A stretch of DNA of 64,000 bases from Toxotes chatareus (Eukaryota; Chordata; Actinopteri; Toxotidae), in NCBI GenBank assembly GCA_016801885.1, contig JAFBJY010001458.1, forward strand, positions 1-64,000, given 5' to 3'. The notes beneath the pieces were generated by a model. It saw only the letters and a program-made list of their open reading frames with translations, was not told where the DNA came from and made no database searches. Below, piece by piece: positions 10,620 to 22,300 of this stretch; position 1 is the first letter of the stretch, and each line of letters opens with the position of its first letter. A program made the translations under genes and the position numbers.

Positions 10620-13600
10620 TGAACACAAGAGCTGGAGACTCTGTCGCTGCTTCTTCTGCTATATATATATGTCTTTTCAGTCTAAAATCCTTCTAGTGTA
10701 TCTACAGGAGCTGATTAGTCCCATATATACTGTGGTGTTCCAGTATATGTCAGAGGTCAAAGTGAAGACAGTCTAGTTGGTCTCATTGGATAAAGCCAGT
10801 TATCTGTGTGCAAACAAGCGTGACAGCAGATTTATTCCACTTAGTTCTGTCAGAGCCACTGAAGCTGTTTCTTTACTTTTTATTCTTCCCTCGAGCTGCA
10901 GTGAGAACATCTAGAGAAAGAAACATTATTATTATTATTTACTGTCCAACACAGTAAAGTGTAAATGATGGACATTTACTCAACACAACTTTTATTTCCA
11001 CTGTCACAGGATAGAAAGAACAAAGAACTTCACTAAGAGCCTTGTTTCATAATTCATTTCCAGCCCACAGTGTTTCTGTCCTCCAGCAAACCTTTGGATG
11101 TCAGTGTGTCAAGCTAATGTTGGTGAATCTGAGGCTGTGTTGACTGAGAGAAGAAGCTGTGAGATCTTTTAGACCCTGAGGACTCACTCTGGACTGATTT
11201 GATAGATGCTCCACAAATAAAAGTGCTTCTCCACTCAACTAACTACTACTCCTCATAGGGACTGTCTGCAGGAACTGAAGCTGCTTTTGGTCAAAGAGAT
11301 ATTCATGTGTTCACTGTTCACTCAGGACCACTCAGCTGGGTTGGTGAATTCAGCACCAAGGACAGCAGCAGCTGAACTGTACACAACTACTAACAGATAG
11401 ATGGAGTGTGTACAACATTCATGTTAATGTATCTGCTGAAATCCTGTTGGAAGTAGCATAAAGTGGCCTCCAGGCTGATGGCAGTAACCTGCTGCAATTA
11501 GCCAATAATGAGCCCATTAGCCTCTATAATGAAGTTCACACATATTATTATCTGCAACACAGGATGAAGACAATTAGTTTTAAAAAAGAATCATTTGAAG
11601 GTTTATGAGAGTTGCTACTTTATTTTTAATCCTGTTGCTGTAGATTTTCCTCAACTCCAAACAATGTGGACTGTGAAGTGAAGCATTAACAAGCTCTCAG
11701 TCAGCACCATGGAAAGAGGCAGAGACGACTGCTGTTCTCTCTACAGTACAAAACAATTCTCACTGTTTACACTCTTTATTTTTCTCATATGGTTCCATTT
11801 TTTCAGTGTTACTTCAAATTGATGAAATCACAGTTGCACAGTCATCTCTCTGTCATCTCTTATTCTCATCCTACTTTTTTTTTTTCCCCAGATCCTAAGT
11901 CCAGTTCTCCTGCACTGCAGCCTCGTCTCCACTGACTCTACTGTTGCAGGGTGTAGACAGATATATTCCTCCTTCTGTACACATGCTGCAGGTCAGCTGC
12001 TACTTTTCACCTGCCAGAGTGGAGCTTCAGTGTGATGGTGTAATGCATTCACACATGGTTCACACAGTAAATGTGTGAACCCTGGTCCATCAGTGAATTT
12101 GCTGTTGGGATGATCAGAGGGTTTGTAGAGTTATTATGGTTCTTCCTCTTTGCATCATGATTTTCCACAGACTCTTGTCAGTTACAAAACAAGTAGAAAG
12201 TCTGAAAGTGCCAACGTGACTTTCCATCCATCCAGTATCAGGATACAGATGAGAAAAGATGTGTATTGATTTAAGCTCTGAATCTGACCGCACATTACAC
12301 AGCTCTCTCTCCACTCTGAGCTGTGACCTCCAGCAGTGGATGATTCACAGTAAAGTTGCAGACACTCTGTAATACTTGTTCTCTGATGCTAATGACTCTT
12401 GGAGCTCTACTTTCCTCTGCTGTTGGTCTCTCTCCTGAATAAAGAGCTCCTCTATCTATTTCAGCTGACTCCATCCCAGTGGTTTCCATCACACCAGACC
12501 CCCAGCTGATTACCTGTGACTCTGCTGAGAGCGTTTGATTTATGACTGTTTTGCTGTTGTTGTTCTTCAGCTCTGTGTTGCAGCACTGCAGCAATCAGCT
12601 GGCATAAGTATAGTTGTTTTGAACACGCTGCAGTGACTCAGTAACTCAAAGAACTTACTGCTTTTCTCAGATGAATAATCAAGTGATCCAAAAAAAAGTC
12701 CCTTAGTCATTCATGATAAATGTAAAATGAAGAATCAGCTTTGTTTTCATGGTTTCTTTCACTGACTGAACACTCAGGACAAGTATCAGGTAGTTTTCAC
12801 AAACTGCGATGAATCACTGTTGGACTTTAAAGTTTCTCTCCTCCATTGCTCTCTCAGCTCCTTCTTTTCTCTTTGTCCACCCACTTTCTCTTCCTCTCGT
12901 TCCTCTCTTTGTTATTCAGAGACACTTGTATTTTCTGTGTGAAGTTTTCAGCTCCTGTCTGTTAGAAGTGTCAGGTAATATTCTGCATGTTTTCACCTTG
13001 CAGTAGAACTGCAGTGGAAACAGTTTTCAGCAGCTGGACTGAAGTAGAACCATCATCTCTGTCTCTTCCTCCACATTCAATCGTGCTCTCACATGTTTGA
13101 CTTTCTTTTTGGAATCGTTGCTGCTTTGCTATGATTTTAACATGATGCAGTTCATGTCTGGTGTCTACTGCCCTCAGCTTTAGGATTATATACATGTTGT
13201 ACTCAAACACACGCACACAAGGGAAACTCAGAGATTCATGATGTCTTTTAATGTAAAAGTCTGCAGCAGCCAGGAATCCAGAATGTGAGGTTAAAAGACT
13301 GTTCTCTAGGTGACACACACACACACTCTAGGACACACATGTACATACACTTTTACACAATGTGCAAAAAGTGACATATAGCAAACAAAAATGAACAGCA
13401 TGTATGTTTAGATTCCTCATAAGACAGGTATTGAAAGCATGGAGCTTCATCTAAGCTCTTTATATTACACACACAATAAAACACTACAAACCTTTTTATT
13501 TTTTACACATATGAGTGATAGATTGAGACAGATAGATTTGGGGATAATGAGGTTAGGTTAGGTTAAGAGACGCCGCACTCTGTATGAGTGCTCCATTATG

Positions 13601-14720
13601 TATTTAAAATCTTTAAAAATCTTCTTATTTATAATCCTATAGAAAGATTAAAATGACCCTTTAAAAATTAAAGTTGTTACAGATAAAGATTTAAATACCT
13701 TTTTTTTTCCAAAAAAGATGGGTTTTAAAGGACCACAGACACAATGGAAGGTTCACTTACTACAGACGGTGGCAGTGAACGTAGACTTTGCAGCTCCCCT
13801 TCTCCTGCTAGGGCACTGTCTGCAGTAGTGGGGCACAGGGGAGCTTCAAAGTCTTTTCTAGACCTTGTAAAGTCTGCTGTAGTCAGCAGTGCAGGGTAGT
13901 GGGCTCCCCAGCAGTAGGACAGAACTTGTCATCAAAAATGCCCTGATAGTTGGAAAAATTTAATTCCTATCATTTTATTTTCACCATGAGCATCACAAGG
14001 CTTCAATAAAGAGACAGAGTTCAGACCTCACTTTAACATGGCAGTCTATGGGAGGTTTGGTCAGTATGGAGGGGGATTTACTTAAAAACTGTGGGTCATG
14101 TGACAATGAGAGTAACACTGGCTGAGAGAGGACAACTTTCTATACATTATAATATAAAATGTATCCCTGAAGGTTGGTAACTGTGAGAATGAAGAAGTTG
14201 AAAGAAGCTTTTAGGGAAATTTTTAATAGATGTCAGACAGAGTGTGAGTGATGTCAGTCACTGCAGCTCTGAACATTTCATACAGTACACACCCATTATA
14301 AAATCTGAGACAGTGAAAAAAAATAAAAACAAAAAATATAACACTTAAACTGTGATTATATAAAAAGGTAAAAAGGTAGTCTTGTAAACTCTTGGTAAAG
14401 GTAAAGTCTTGTGACTTATTTCAGGTTTCAACCATGTTTTTATGTGAAATGTATATTTCACATAAATTATCTTTATATAAATATGTATAACAAAGCAACC
14501 AGGCTGTCAAACTACTTTTTGATGATGTTTGCCAGGTTTTTCTCAAAGCTGCAGGAAGCTGGAATCTGTACAGAAGAAGTGGAATAAGCAGAATAAGACG
14601 TATGGTGAATAATAATATATGTATGGTCAGGCTCTGCACTAAGAGAAAAATAATGTGGAAATTAGCTGCAATTCTCCATCACACCACATGATGGAGCTGA
14701 TTAATCTGATTCATCACTTT
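10620..14720. other. long spacer, no gene recognised
   Basis: About 4 kb of AT-rich sequence with short low-complexity tracts (ATTATTATT near 10930; a T-run near 11878; ACACACAC near 13315). Several chance ORFs under 120 codons occur on both strands, and none shows a family motif. It lies downstream (3') of the NLR gene and may hold its 3' UTR. Confidence 0.5.
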
Positions 14721-14724
14721 GGGT

Positions 14725-15159
14725 TCAGCATCTGTGAATGAATAAAAAAAGACAAAGTCCAGGTGGAGGGTGGAGGAGGTGGAGGAGTCTCAGTGTGTCT
14801 GCAGAGACTGTGTAGAAGGACAGAGCAGCAGCAGAGCAGTCCAGATACACTGATGATTCTCTTTCAGATCCAGAGGAACACACAGGGATGATGGTGGACT
14901 TGACAGAGCTGTTCTCAGAGCAGTTCAGACTGCAGCACTGAGAGTCTTCTCCACTTCTTCTGGTTCCTCTGTCAGTCACTGCTGGATGAAGCTCTCCTCT
15001 CCACTCTACCTCCCAGTAACATGGACCAATCAGAGCCTCTCTACACACAAAGCTGCTGCTGCTTCAACCTCTCTGGATCATCAGGACACAGCTCGTCCTC
15101 TGTCAACACACACACACCGTCCTCTTCAGTCTCTCCTTTAGAAATATCAGTACCGCCAG
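14725..15159 (-). pseudogene. B30.2 (PRY/SPRY) domain remnant of the NLR gene
   Basis: Minus-strand 15048-14725 encodes the SPRY half in recognisable order: CREALIGPCYWEVEW, then AVTDRG, STIIPVCSSGSE, SVYLDCSAAALSFYTVSADT. Fish NLRs of this type commonly end in such a domain, used for ligand or partner recognition. A truncated PRY-like part precedes it (LCPDDPERL) after a plausible splice acceptor (CTCAACAG, complement of 15160-15167). The two halves are in different frames with an in-frame stop between them. The strand after VEW is shortened, and the end drifts out of frame. I infer a decayed terminal exon. It lies 1 kb downstream of the last LRR exon on the same strand. Confidence 0.75.
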
Positions 15160-15239
15160 CTGTTGAGAGAAGAAGACAGACAACAGAGGTGATAAATCAG
15201 TGTTTACAGAGACTCACTTCATCAGCTGTCAGTCACTGA

Positions 15240-16128
15240 TGCAGCACATCCAGTATAAAGAGCAGCAGGGACTTCAGTCCTGTTCAGAGCAGAAGTGGAG
15301 CAGCTGTGTAGTGTAGCAGCTTCCTCTCAGCTCTCATGTTAACGTATTGGAGTGAAGACACTGAGCTGGAAGCTCACACACCTGCAGAGACTTTTAGCAT
15401 CAAGTCTGTTTCCTCTGAACATTTCACTCAAGTCCACAGTGGAAATAAACTGCTGAGTCATGAAGCTTCATTACTGCACAAACAGTTTAGTGATGGATTC
15501 ACTGCTGTTACATGTCAACTCATGTTCCATTTAAAGAAAGAGTCTCTGTGTGTTGATGAACATCTGATCTGCTTCTGAAATATCAGCTGACAAATAAACA
15601 TGGAGGCTGTCACTGAAAGTATCTGACAGATGGACAGATATACAGATGTGATCACTGGACTTCAGCAGAGGTTCTGCTCTGTATCAGACCACATGCTGAC
15701 AAAATGTCATGATGCTTCTCTGAAATCAGAGCCAGTGATTTGCAGGCTGCAGTCAGACTGATCTCAGAGCTGTGACAAAGATCAAACTCATCAATTCTTT
15801 ACTGTTGAAATGAGACAACAAACAGTCTCAGATTAGATGTGATGGAAGGACAGTTGGACCAATGAGGACAACTGTCTCTACACATCCTGTGAGGCTGTCA
15901 GCTGTAATCCAGCTTTATTTCCTGTTGACATGAACACAACAACAACAACAGATCACAATTAGCTTGTGGCTGCTGTGATTGGCTGACTGTCCTCTGCGTC
16001 TCTGTCTTTCTGTCCCATCCTGAGGCCTGTCCCTGTTCTCCTCTCACAGCTTCAATGAGGAAAGCAGCCACTGAGAAGGTTGGAGGTTTACAGGAGACAC
16101 TGGATCTTTGCTTTGATACGAACTGTGT
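15240..16128. other. NLR 3' intron
   Basis: Spacer between the B30.2 remnant and the last LRR exon. No ORF or repeat is supported. Confidence 0.5.
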
Positions 16129-16180
16129 TTAGGACAATACTGATGAAAGCAGCATGGACTGACTCCAACCCTCTACTGAC

Positions 16181-16354
16181 CTCAGAGTCTCCAGTCCACA
16201 GTCTGGACTCTGCACAAGATCAGACAGATCCTTCAGGTCTGAATCCTGCAGGTTGTTTTTACTCAGGTCCAGGTGTCTCAGATGGGAGGGGTTGGACTTC
16301 AGAGCTGAGGCCAGAGAAGCACAGCTGATCTCTGACAAACTGCAGCGCCTCAAC
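16181..16354 (-). CDS. NLR LRR exon 6 of 6
   Basis: 174 nt (RCSLSEISC ... LDLSKNNLQDSDLKDLSDLV), the most diverged LRR copy. The donor is GTCAGT. Reading through the donor would add 17 residues before a stop at 16129. Confidence 0.85.
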
Positions 16355-19300
16355 CTGAATAAAGAATAAAAGATGTGAGTTTAGGAGACAAAGTTCCTGC
16401 TTGAAAGCGTTGAGTGTTTCATCATCTGTTCAGAGCTAAAGAAGGTTGAGAATGTACAAGTTTGGAAAATGGAAACTCCAAACACCTGAACCAACAGGAT
16501 GCAGCTTAAAAACAGTCAGATACTAAAAGTCAAACACAGCTCTCATTAATATTAATGACAACATGCTGCTGCTTCAATAAAGACATAGTGACTTCAGCTC
16601 TTAAACTCTTCCAGCTCCACCAGTGGCTCCATCTATACAAACTCATGTTGTTGACATTTGTTTCAGATTCTACTAAAGATCCTAAAGTTTTGACAGAGAA
16701 CAAACATGTCAGGCTGAAGTTTGGAGGAAAGTCAACAAATGATTGAGACAAAATGGAAAAGATTTTCACTTCATGTAACGGTGACGACATTTAACAAACA
16801 TGCTGAGTTTGCTCTGAATATCTGAGTCACTTTGACTTTAGTCTCATCACTTTCTAGTCGTGTTGGAAGAAGAATAGAATAGAATAGAATATACTTTATT
16901 AATCCCTTTGGGTACCAGCAGCAGTACAACACCAAAAAACACAGTAAAGCAGCAGTACAAAGTAAAAAGTAAAAAGTAACTAACTAATTGTTAAGTTAGT
17001 TACTAAAAGTAACTAAGGTGCTGATATAAAAATGGAATGTAAATGAAATAAAATATAATAATAATAAAATAAGTAAAATAAACTCTTAAATACTCTTAGT
17101 ACTAAAATAGAACAAGGGTGGATTCAAAAATTAAAATATAAAGTATATACAAACATTGCAAACAAACATTGCACTCTAGGAGGTGGAAAGAATAAATTAC
17201 TGCACATGAGTTATTGCACATGTAGTATTGTAGTAGTATTGTAGTATTGTTATTGCCCATGGGTTATTATATATGAATAGTAGTGTCCGGCAGGCTGTAC
17301 TCCTTCCGGCCCTCTCCTCTCCTCTCCCCCTCCTGCCATATTCGGTGTTGTATAGTTTGATGGCTCTGGGGACAAGGAGTCTCTGAGCCGGTTGGTCCCG
17401 ACTCTTGGGAGGAGCAGCCTGTTACTGGTCAGGCTTCTCTGTGCACTGATGACAGTGTGCAGAGGGTGACTGGCATCGTCCATAATAGCCAGTAGTTTTT
17501 TAGTGATCTCCTCTCTGCCACTGTCACCAGGGAGTCCAGCTTCATGCCGACCACAGAGCCCGCCCGCCTGATGAGTTTGTCCAGTCTGTTAGCACACCTT
17601 TTGGCATGCTGCCCCCCAACAGACAACAGCATAAAAAAAGTGTACTAGCCACCACAGACTGGTAAAACATCCACAGGAGTTTTCTACAGATGTTAAAGGA
17701 CTCCAGTCTCCATGAGGAAGTACAGACGGCTCTGGCCCTTCTTGTACAGGTGATCTGTACAGTATGACCAGTCCAGCTTGTTGTCCAGCCACAGCCCGAG
17801 GTACTTGTAGTTGCCTACAATCTCCACCTCGTCGTCCTTGATGGTCACTGACTGTGGTTGTGGGCTGGACTTCCTGAAGTCGATGACCAGCTCCTTAGTC
17901 TTGGAGGCGTTGAGCTGGAGATGGTTCATCTGACTCCAGGCAACAAAGTCACAGACTAGGTTCCTGTACTCCTCCTCTTCATCATCCCTGATACATCCCA
18001 CGATGGCTGTGTCATCTGCAAACTTCTGGATGTGACACAACTCTGAGTTGTAGCAGAAGTCTGAGGTGTAGAGGGTGAAGAGGAGGGGGCCAGCACCGTC
18101 CCTTGGGGTGCTCCTGTGCTGCTGATGACAGTGTCTGAAGTAGCGTCCTTTAGCCTGACAAACTGCGGTCTCTCCGTGAGGTAGTCAGCAATCCAGGACA
18201 CCAAGTAGGGCTCTACTTGCATCCCCTCAGTTTGTCCAGTAGCATCGGGGCTGGATGGTGTTAAAGGCACTTGAGAAATCCAAAAGAGGATCCTCACTGT
18301 GCTCCTCCCTTGTCCAGATGTACTTGGACACGGTGTAGAAGGTAGAGAATGGCGTCCTCCACACCCACACCTGCCCTATAGGCAAACTGAAGAGGGTCCT
18401 GAGCCTGATGCACTTGGGGCTTGAGGAGATTGAGGATGAGCCGCTCCATAGTCTTCATCAGCTGGGATGTGAGTGCCACTGGTCTGTAGTCGTTCAGCTC
18501 ACCTGAAGCGGTTTTTCTTTGGTACTGGGACGATACAGGATGTTTTCCACAGGGTAGGCACTCTCCCCAGCTGTAGACTGTTGTTGAAGACCTGCTGGAG
18601 TGGTTCACCCAGTTCAGCAGCGCAGGTCCTAAGCAGACGGGAAGGCACTCCGTCAGGGCCAGCTGCTTTCCTCGGGTGAAGTTTCCTCAGTTCTCCCCTC
18701 ACCTGGTCTGCTGTTATGCGTGGAGGGTGTTGGGGTTGGGGGAGGGGTAAGAGGTGGGGGGAGGGCTGCACAGGGGATGGAGTCAGGGAGGTTGTGTGCT
18801 GCAGTGGGGGAGGGGGGGGCCGTGGGTTGGTCAAAGCGGTTGAAGAAGCTGTTCAACTTGTTTGCATGTCCCCCCTGCTGTTGTGGCCTTTGTCCTAAAG
18901 CCTGTGATGGTGTTGACACCATCCCAGACCTCCTTCAGGCGTCTCTCACTCAGCTTCTTCTCCACCTTCCTCCTGTAGGTGTCCTTTGCCTCTTTCAGGC
19001 ATTGCTTCACCTCCCGCTGTGCTGATTCGAATTGCCTCTCTGTCTTTGTTCATGAAAGCCACCTTCTTCCTGTTGAGAGCAGCTTTAACATCTTGTGTTA
19101 CCCAAGGTTTATTATTTGGATAACACCGTACAGACTTGTTGGGGGAGACTGCATCCAAACAGAAGTTTAAGTAGTCAGTCAGACAGTGAGCCTGCTGCTC
19201 AATGTCCTCTCCATGATGGTTTTAGCAGTACATCCCAGTCAGTGGTGTCAAAGCAGTCTCTCAGAGCATCCTCTGCCTCAGGTGACCACTGATTGAGCGT

Positions 19301-22300
19301 GTGGTTCTAGACACCCTCTTGACCAGGGGGGTGTACTGTGGCTGTAGGTGAACCAGATTGTGGTCAGACTTTCCGAGTGGGGGGAGGGGGGAGGCTCTGT
19401 AAGCGTCCTTCACATTGGCATACAGCAGGTCTATTGTTCTGTTATGCCTCGTGGGACAGTCTACAGCCTGGTAGAAGGAGGCCAAGGTAGAGTCCAGGGT
19501 AGCATGGTTAAAGTCCCCAGATATGACCATAAACGCATCAGGGTGCCTAGTCTGTAGTCGGGCAGTCACTGTGTGTATCTTCTCACAGGCAGCTGATGCA
19601 TCTGCGCTCGGCGGAATGTAAACATCGAGTACGATCACGTGACTAAGCTCCCTTGGCAAGTAATATGGCCGCAGGCTAACGGCTAGCAGCTCCAAGTCCT
19701 TACAACACAGTACCTTTTTCACTGAGACATGTCCCGGGCAACACCAACGTTTGTTCACATAGATGATAACCCCTCCACCTCTGCTCTTCCCGCAAGCGTT
19801 CGTGTCTCTGTCGGCTCTCACAGTAGTCAAACCCGGTAGATCCACGTTAGCGTCCGGTATCACATCGGTGAGCCACGTCTCTGTGAAGATGTATAAGCTG
19901 CACTCACGGTAACTCCGTTGGTTGTTCAGTGCAAGCAGCTCATCCATCTTGTTCGGTAATGAGTTGACGTTCCCCATTAAAATAGAGGGGATCGCTGGCT
20001 TGAAGCGTCTTTGTGTAGCCTTAAGCTTCGCTCCTGCCTTGCAGCCTCTGAACTTCCTCCTCAACTCTGCCGGCCCGTTGTGCTGCATTCCGACGTTGGT
20101 CTTTAGTGCAAAAAGTTCCTCTCTTGAATAGACGAGACGAGAAAATACTGAATATATATTTGTTGATGTGAGTGTGGAAAAAACTTGGATGTGATTTAAA
20201 GAGTGAAGCTTTTTTCTTGTTAAATGAAGCTTTGAAATCTGTAGCTCAACGTTGCTCTGCCACAGTCAGTGGACTAAACCACAGAAGAAGAAAACAGACT
20301 TTACCATGAAGATCCTCAGTGTGGATCAGTATAATATCAGTGTGATGTCTGCACTTTACTGTCAGCACAACTTTCACATCATATTCATCTCAGCACACAA
20401 GTAAACAATGGAGTCTGACCTCAGAGTCTCCAGTCCACAGTCTGGACTCTGCAGAAAACCACACAGATCCTTCACTCCTGAATCCTGCAGGTTGTTTTCA
20501 CTCAGCTCCAGGTGTCTCAGATGGGAGGGGTTGGACTTCAGAGCTGAGCCCAGAGAAGCACAGCTGATCTCTGACAAACTGCAGGAACTCAACCTGAATA
20601 AAGAATAAAAGATGTGAGTTTAGGAGACAAAGTCCCTGCTTGAAAGCGTTGAGTGTTTCATCATCTGTTCAGAGCTGAAGAAGGTTGAGAATGTACAAGT
20701 TTGGAAAATGGAAACTCCAAACACCTGAACCCAACAGGTTGCAGCTTAAAAACAGTCAGATACTAAAAGTCAAACACAGCTCTCATTAACTTCAGTCACT
20801 ATAAACATCACAGATCATAAAGCAAAGAGTGAAGAAACATTTCTGTCTTAATGTGGAATATTTGCTTTGTATGTGAAGAAATATAAAAATCAACTGAAGG
20901 TGATAGTCACAATTATCTCTTTAGACACTGTTACAGTTAAGGATATAGCCCTTAGTAGGGCTGGCTCAGGCAACTGAATCATCCCCTAGTTATGCTGCTA
21001 TAGGCCTAGGCTGCTGGGGGACATCCCATGATGTACTGCGCACTTCTTCTTCTTTCTCTTTCTCTCCTCAGACCCACTCTCAAATTTATTAGCCTTTATT
21101 ACATGTCATTAACTCTGTGTCCTCTCTGTCCCATAGTCCTGTGTTTGTTTCTCTCTGGTCTCTCTTTCTCTGTACCTTTCTGCAGGTACCTCTGGCTCCG
21201 GAGCTGCATGTTCTGTGGTCCTGGCTCCACCCACCTGCTGCTGTTTATTGTTTACAATGATCTATTTCTAACATGTTTAATGTTCCATTCTGCTACAGAT
21301 AAATATTGGATTAATATTCTTTGCAAACTGTAATGTAAATAATTACCAGTCATGACAGCTTTTTGCCTCCGTGCTCTGTTTCATAATTCTAATCTGCTGA
21401 GCACACATTATCAAATAACTGTTCACTAACTGTAATGTAAATACTGACCCACATTGTCTGTATTATGCTGCATGTCCTTCTCCCCCTCTCCTCCATTCCT
21501 AGCTGTCCTATCTTCCTCCTTTTCCTCCTTTCACCCAGCCCGGCCATCGGCAGGAGGGTCCCCCATCTGAGCCAGGTTCTGCTCAAGGTTTCTTCCTGTT
21601 AAAAGGGAGTTTTCCTTGCCACTGTCGCCTTAAGTGCTTGCTCTGGGGTCAGGCTCTGGGTCTCTGTAAAGCGCTTTGAGACAATTTTGATTGTGGAAGG
21701 CGCTATATAAATAAAATTGAATTGAATTGAATTGAATTGAAGATGAAATTGTTCCAAAGTAAAGAGTCAATTAGCAAGTGTTGGATTTTGAATCTTCATT
21801 CAATGAGTTTGAAATATGAAGCTGAACAAGATGCTCAGTGTGGATCAGCATCAAATCTCTGAGCTCAAATCTCCTTCAAAAAGTCCCACATTCACACTCA
21901 GGTTTAACAGTTTGGAAGAAAGTTTTCAAAGTGTTCACTAAGGTTTCAAATGAAATCTTTCATATTGTGTGAAGTAATAGTTTGAGCCTTTGATGTTTTG
22001 AGTGTGACTGAAGTTTGTGTTGAGAGTTTGAGAAGCTGCAGACATTCAGCACATGTGCAGTGTGTTGAATGAGACATTTCATCACATTCCAGTCATGTGT
22101 CTTTGGTCCAAAGCAAGTTCAGCTTCATCCAACACTCTCTGCTCACACATTTGAAGCTGCTGTTCCAGCATTGCATTCTGGGATTCCTGGCCCCACCTTC
22201 CTGGTGGCTGTCAGCTTAGGGGGGTCTGTGTCCCACAGTTTGTGTCCCTGTGACAAAGACACAGTGGGACGTTGACACCCAGTGGACTCAGTGATTGGTC

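Noticed and set aside
12295..12594. 99-codon minus-strand ORF
   Set aside because: No family resemblance. Length is within chance expectation for this composition.
18716..19025. Plus-strand Gly-rich ORFs
   Set aside because: Antisense of the proline-rich linker of the inserted LINE.
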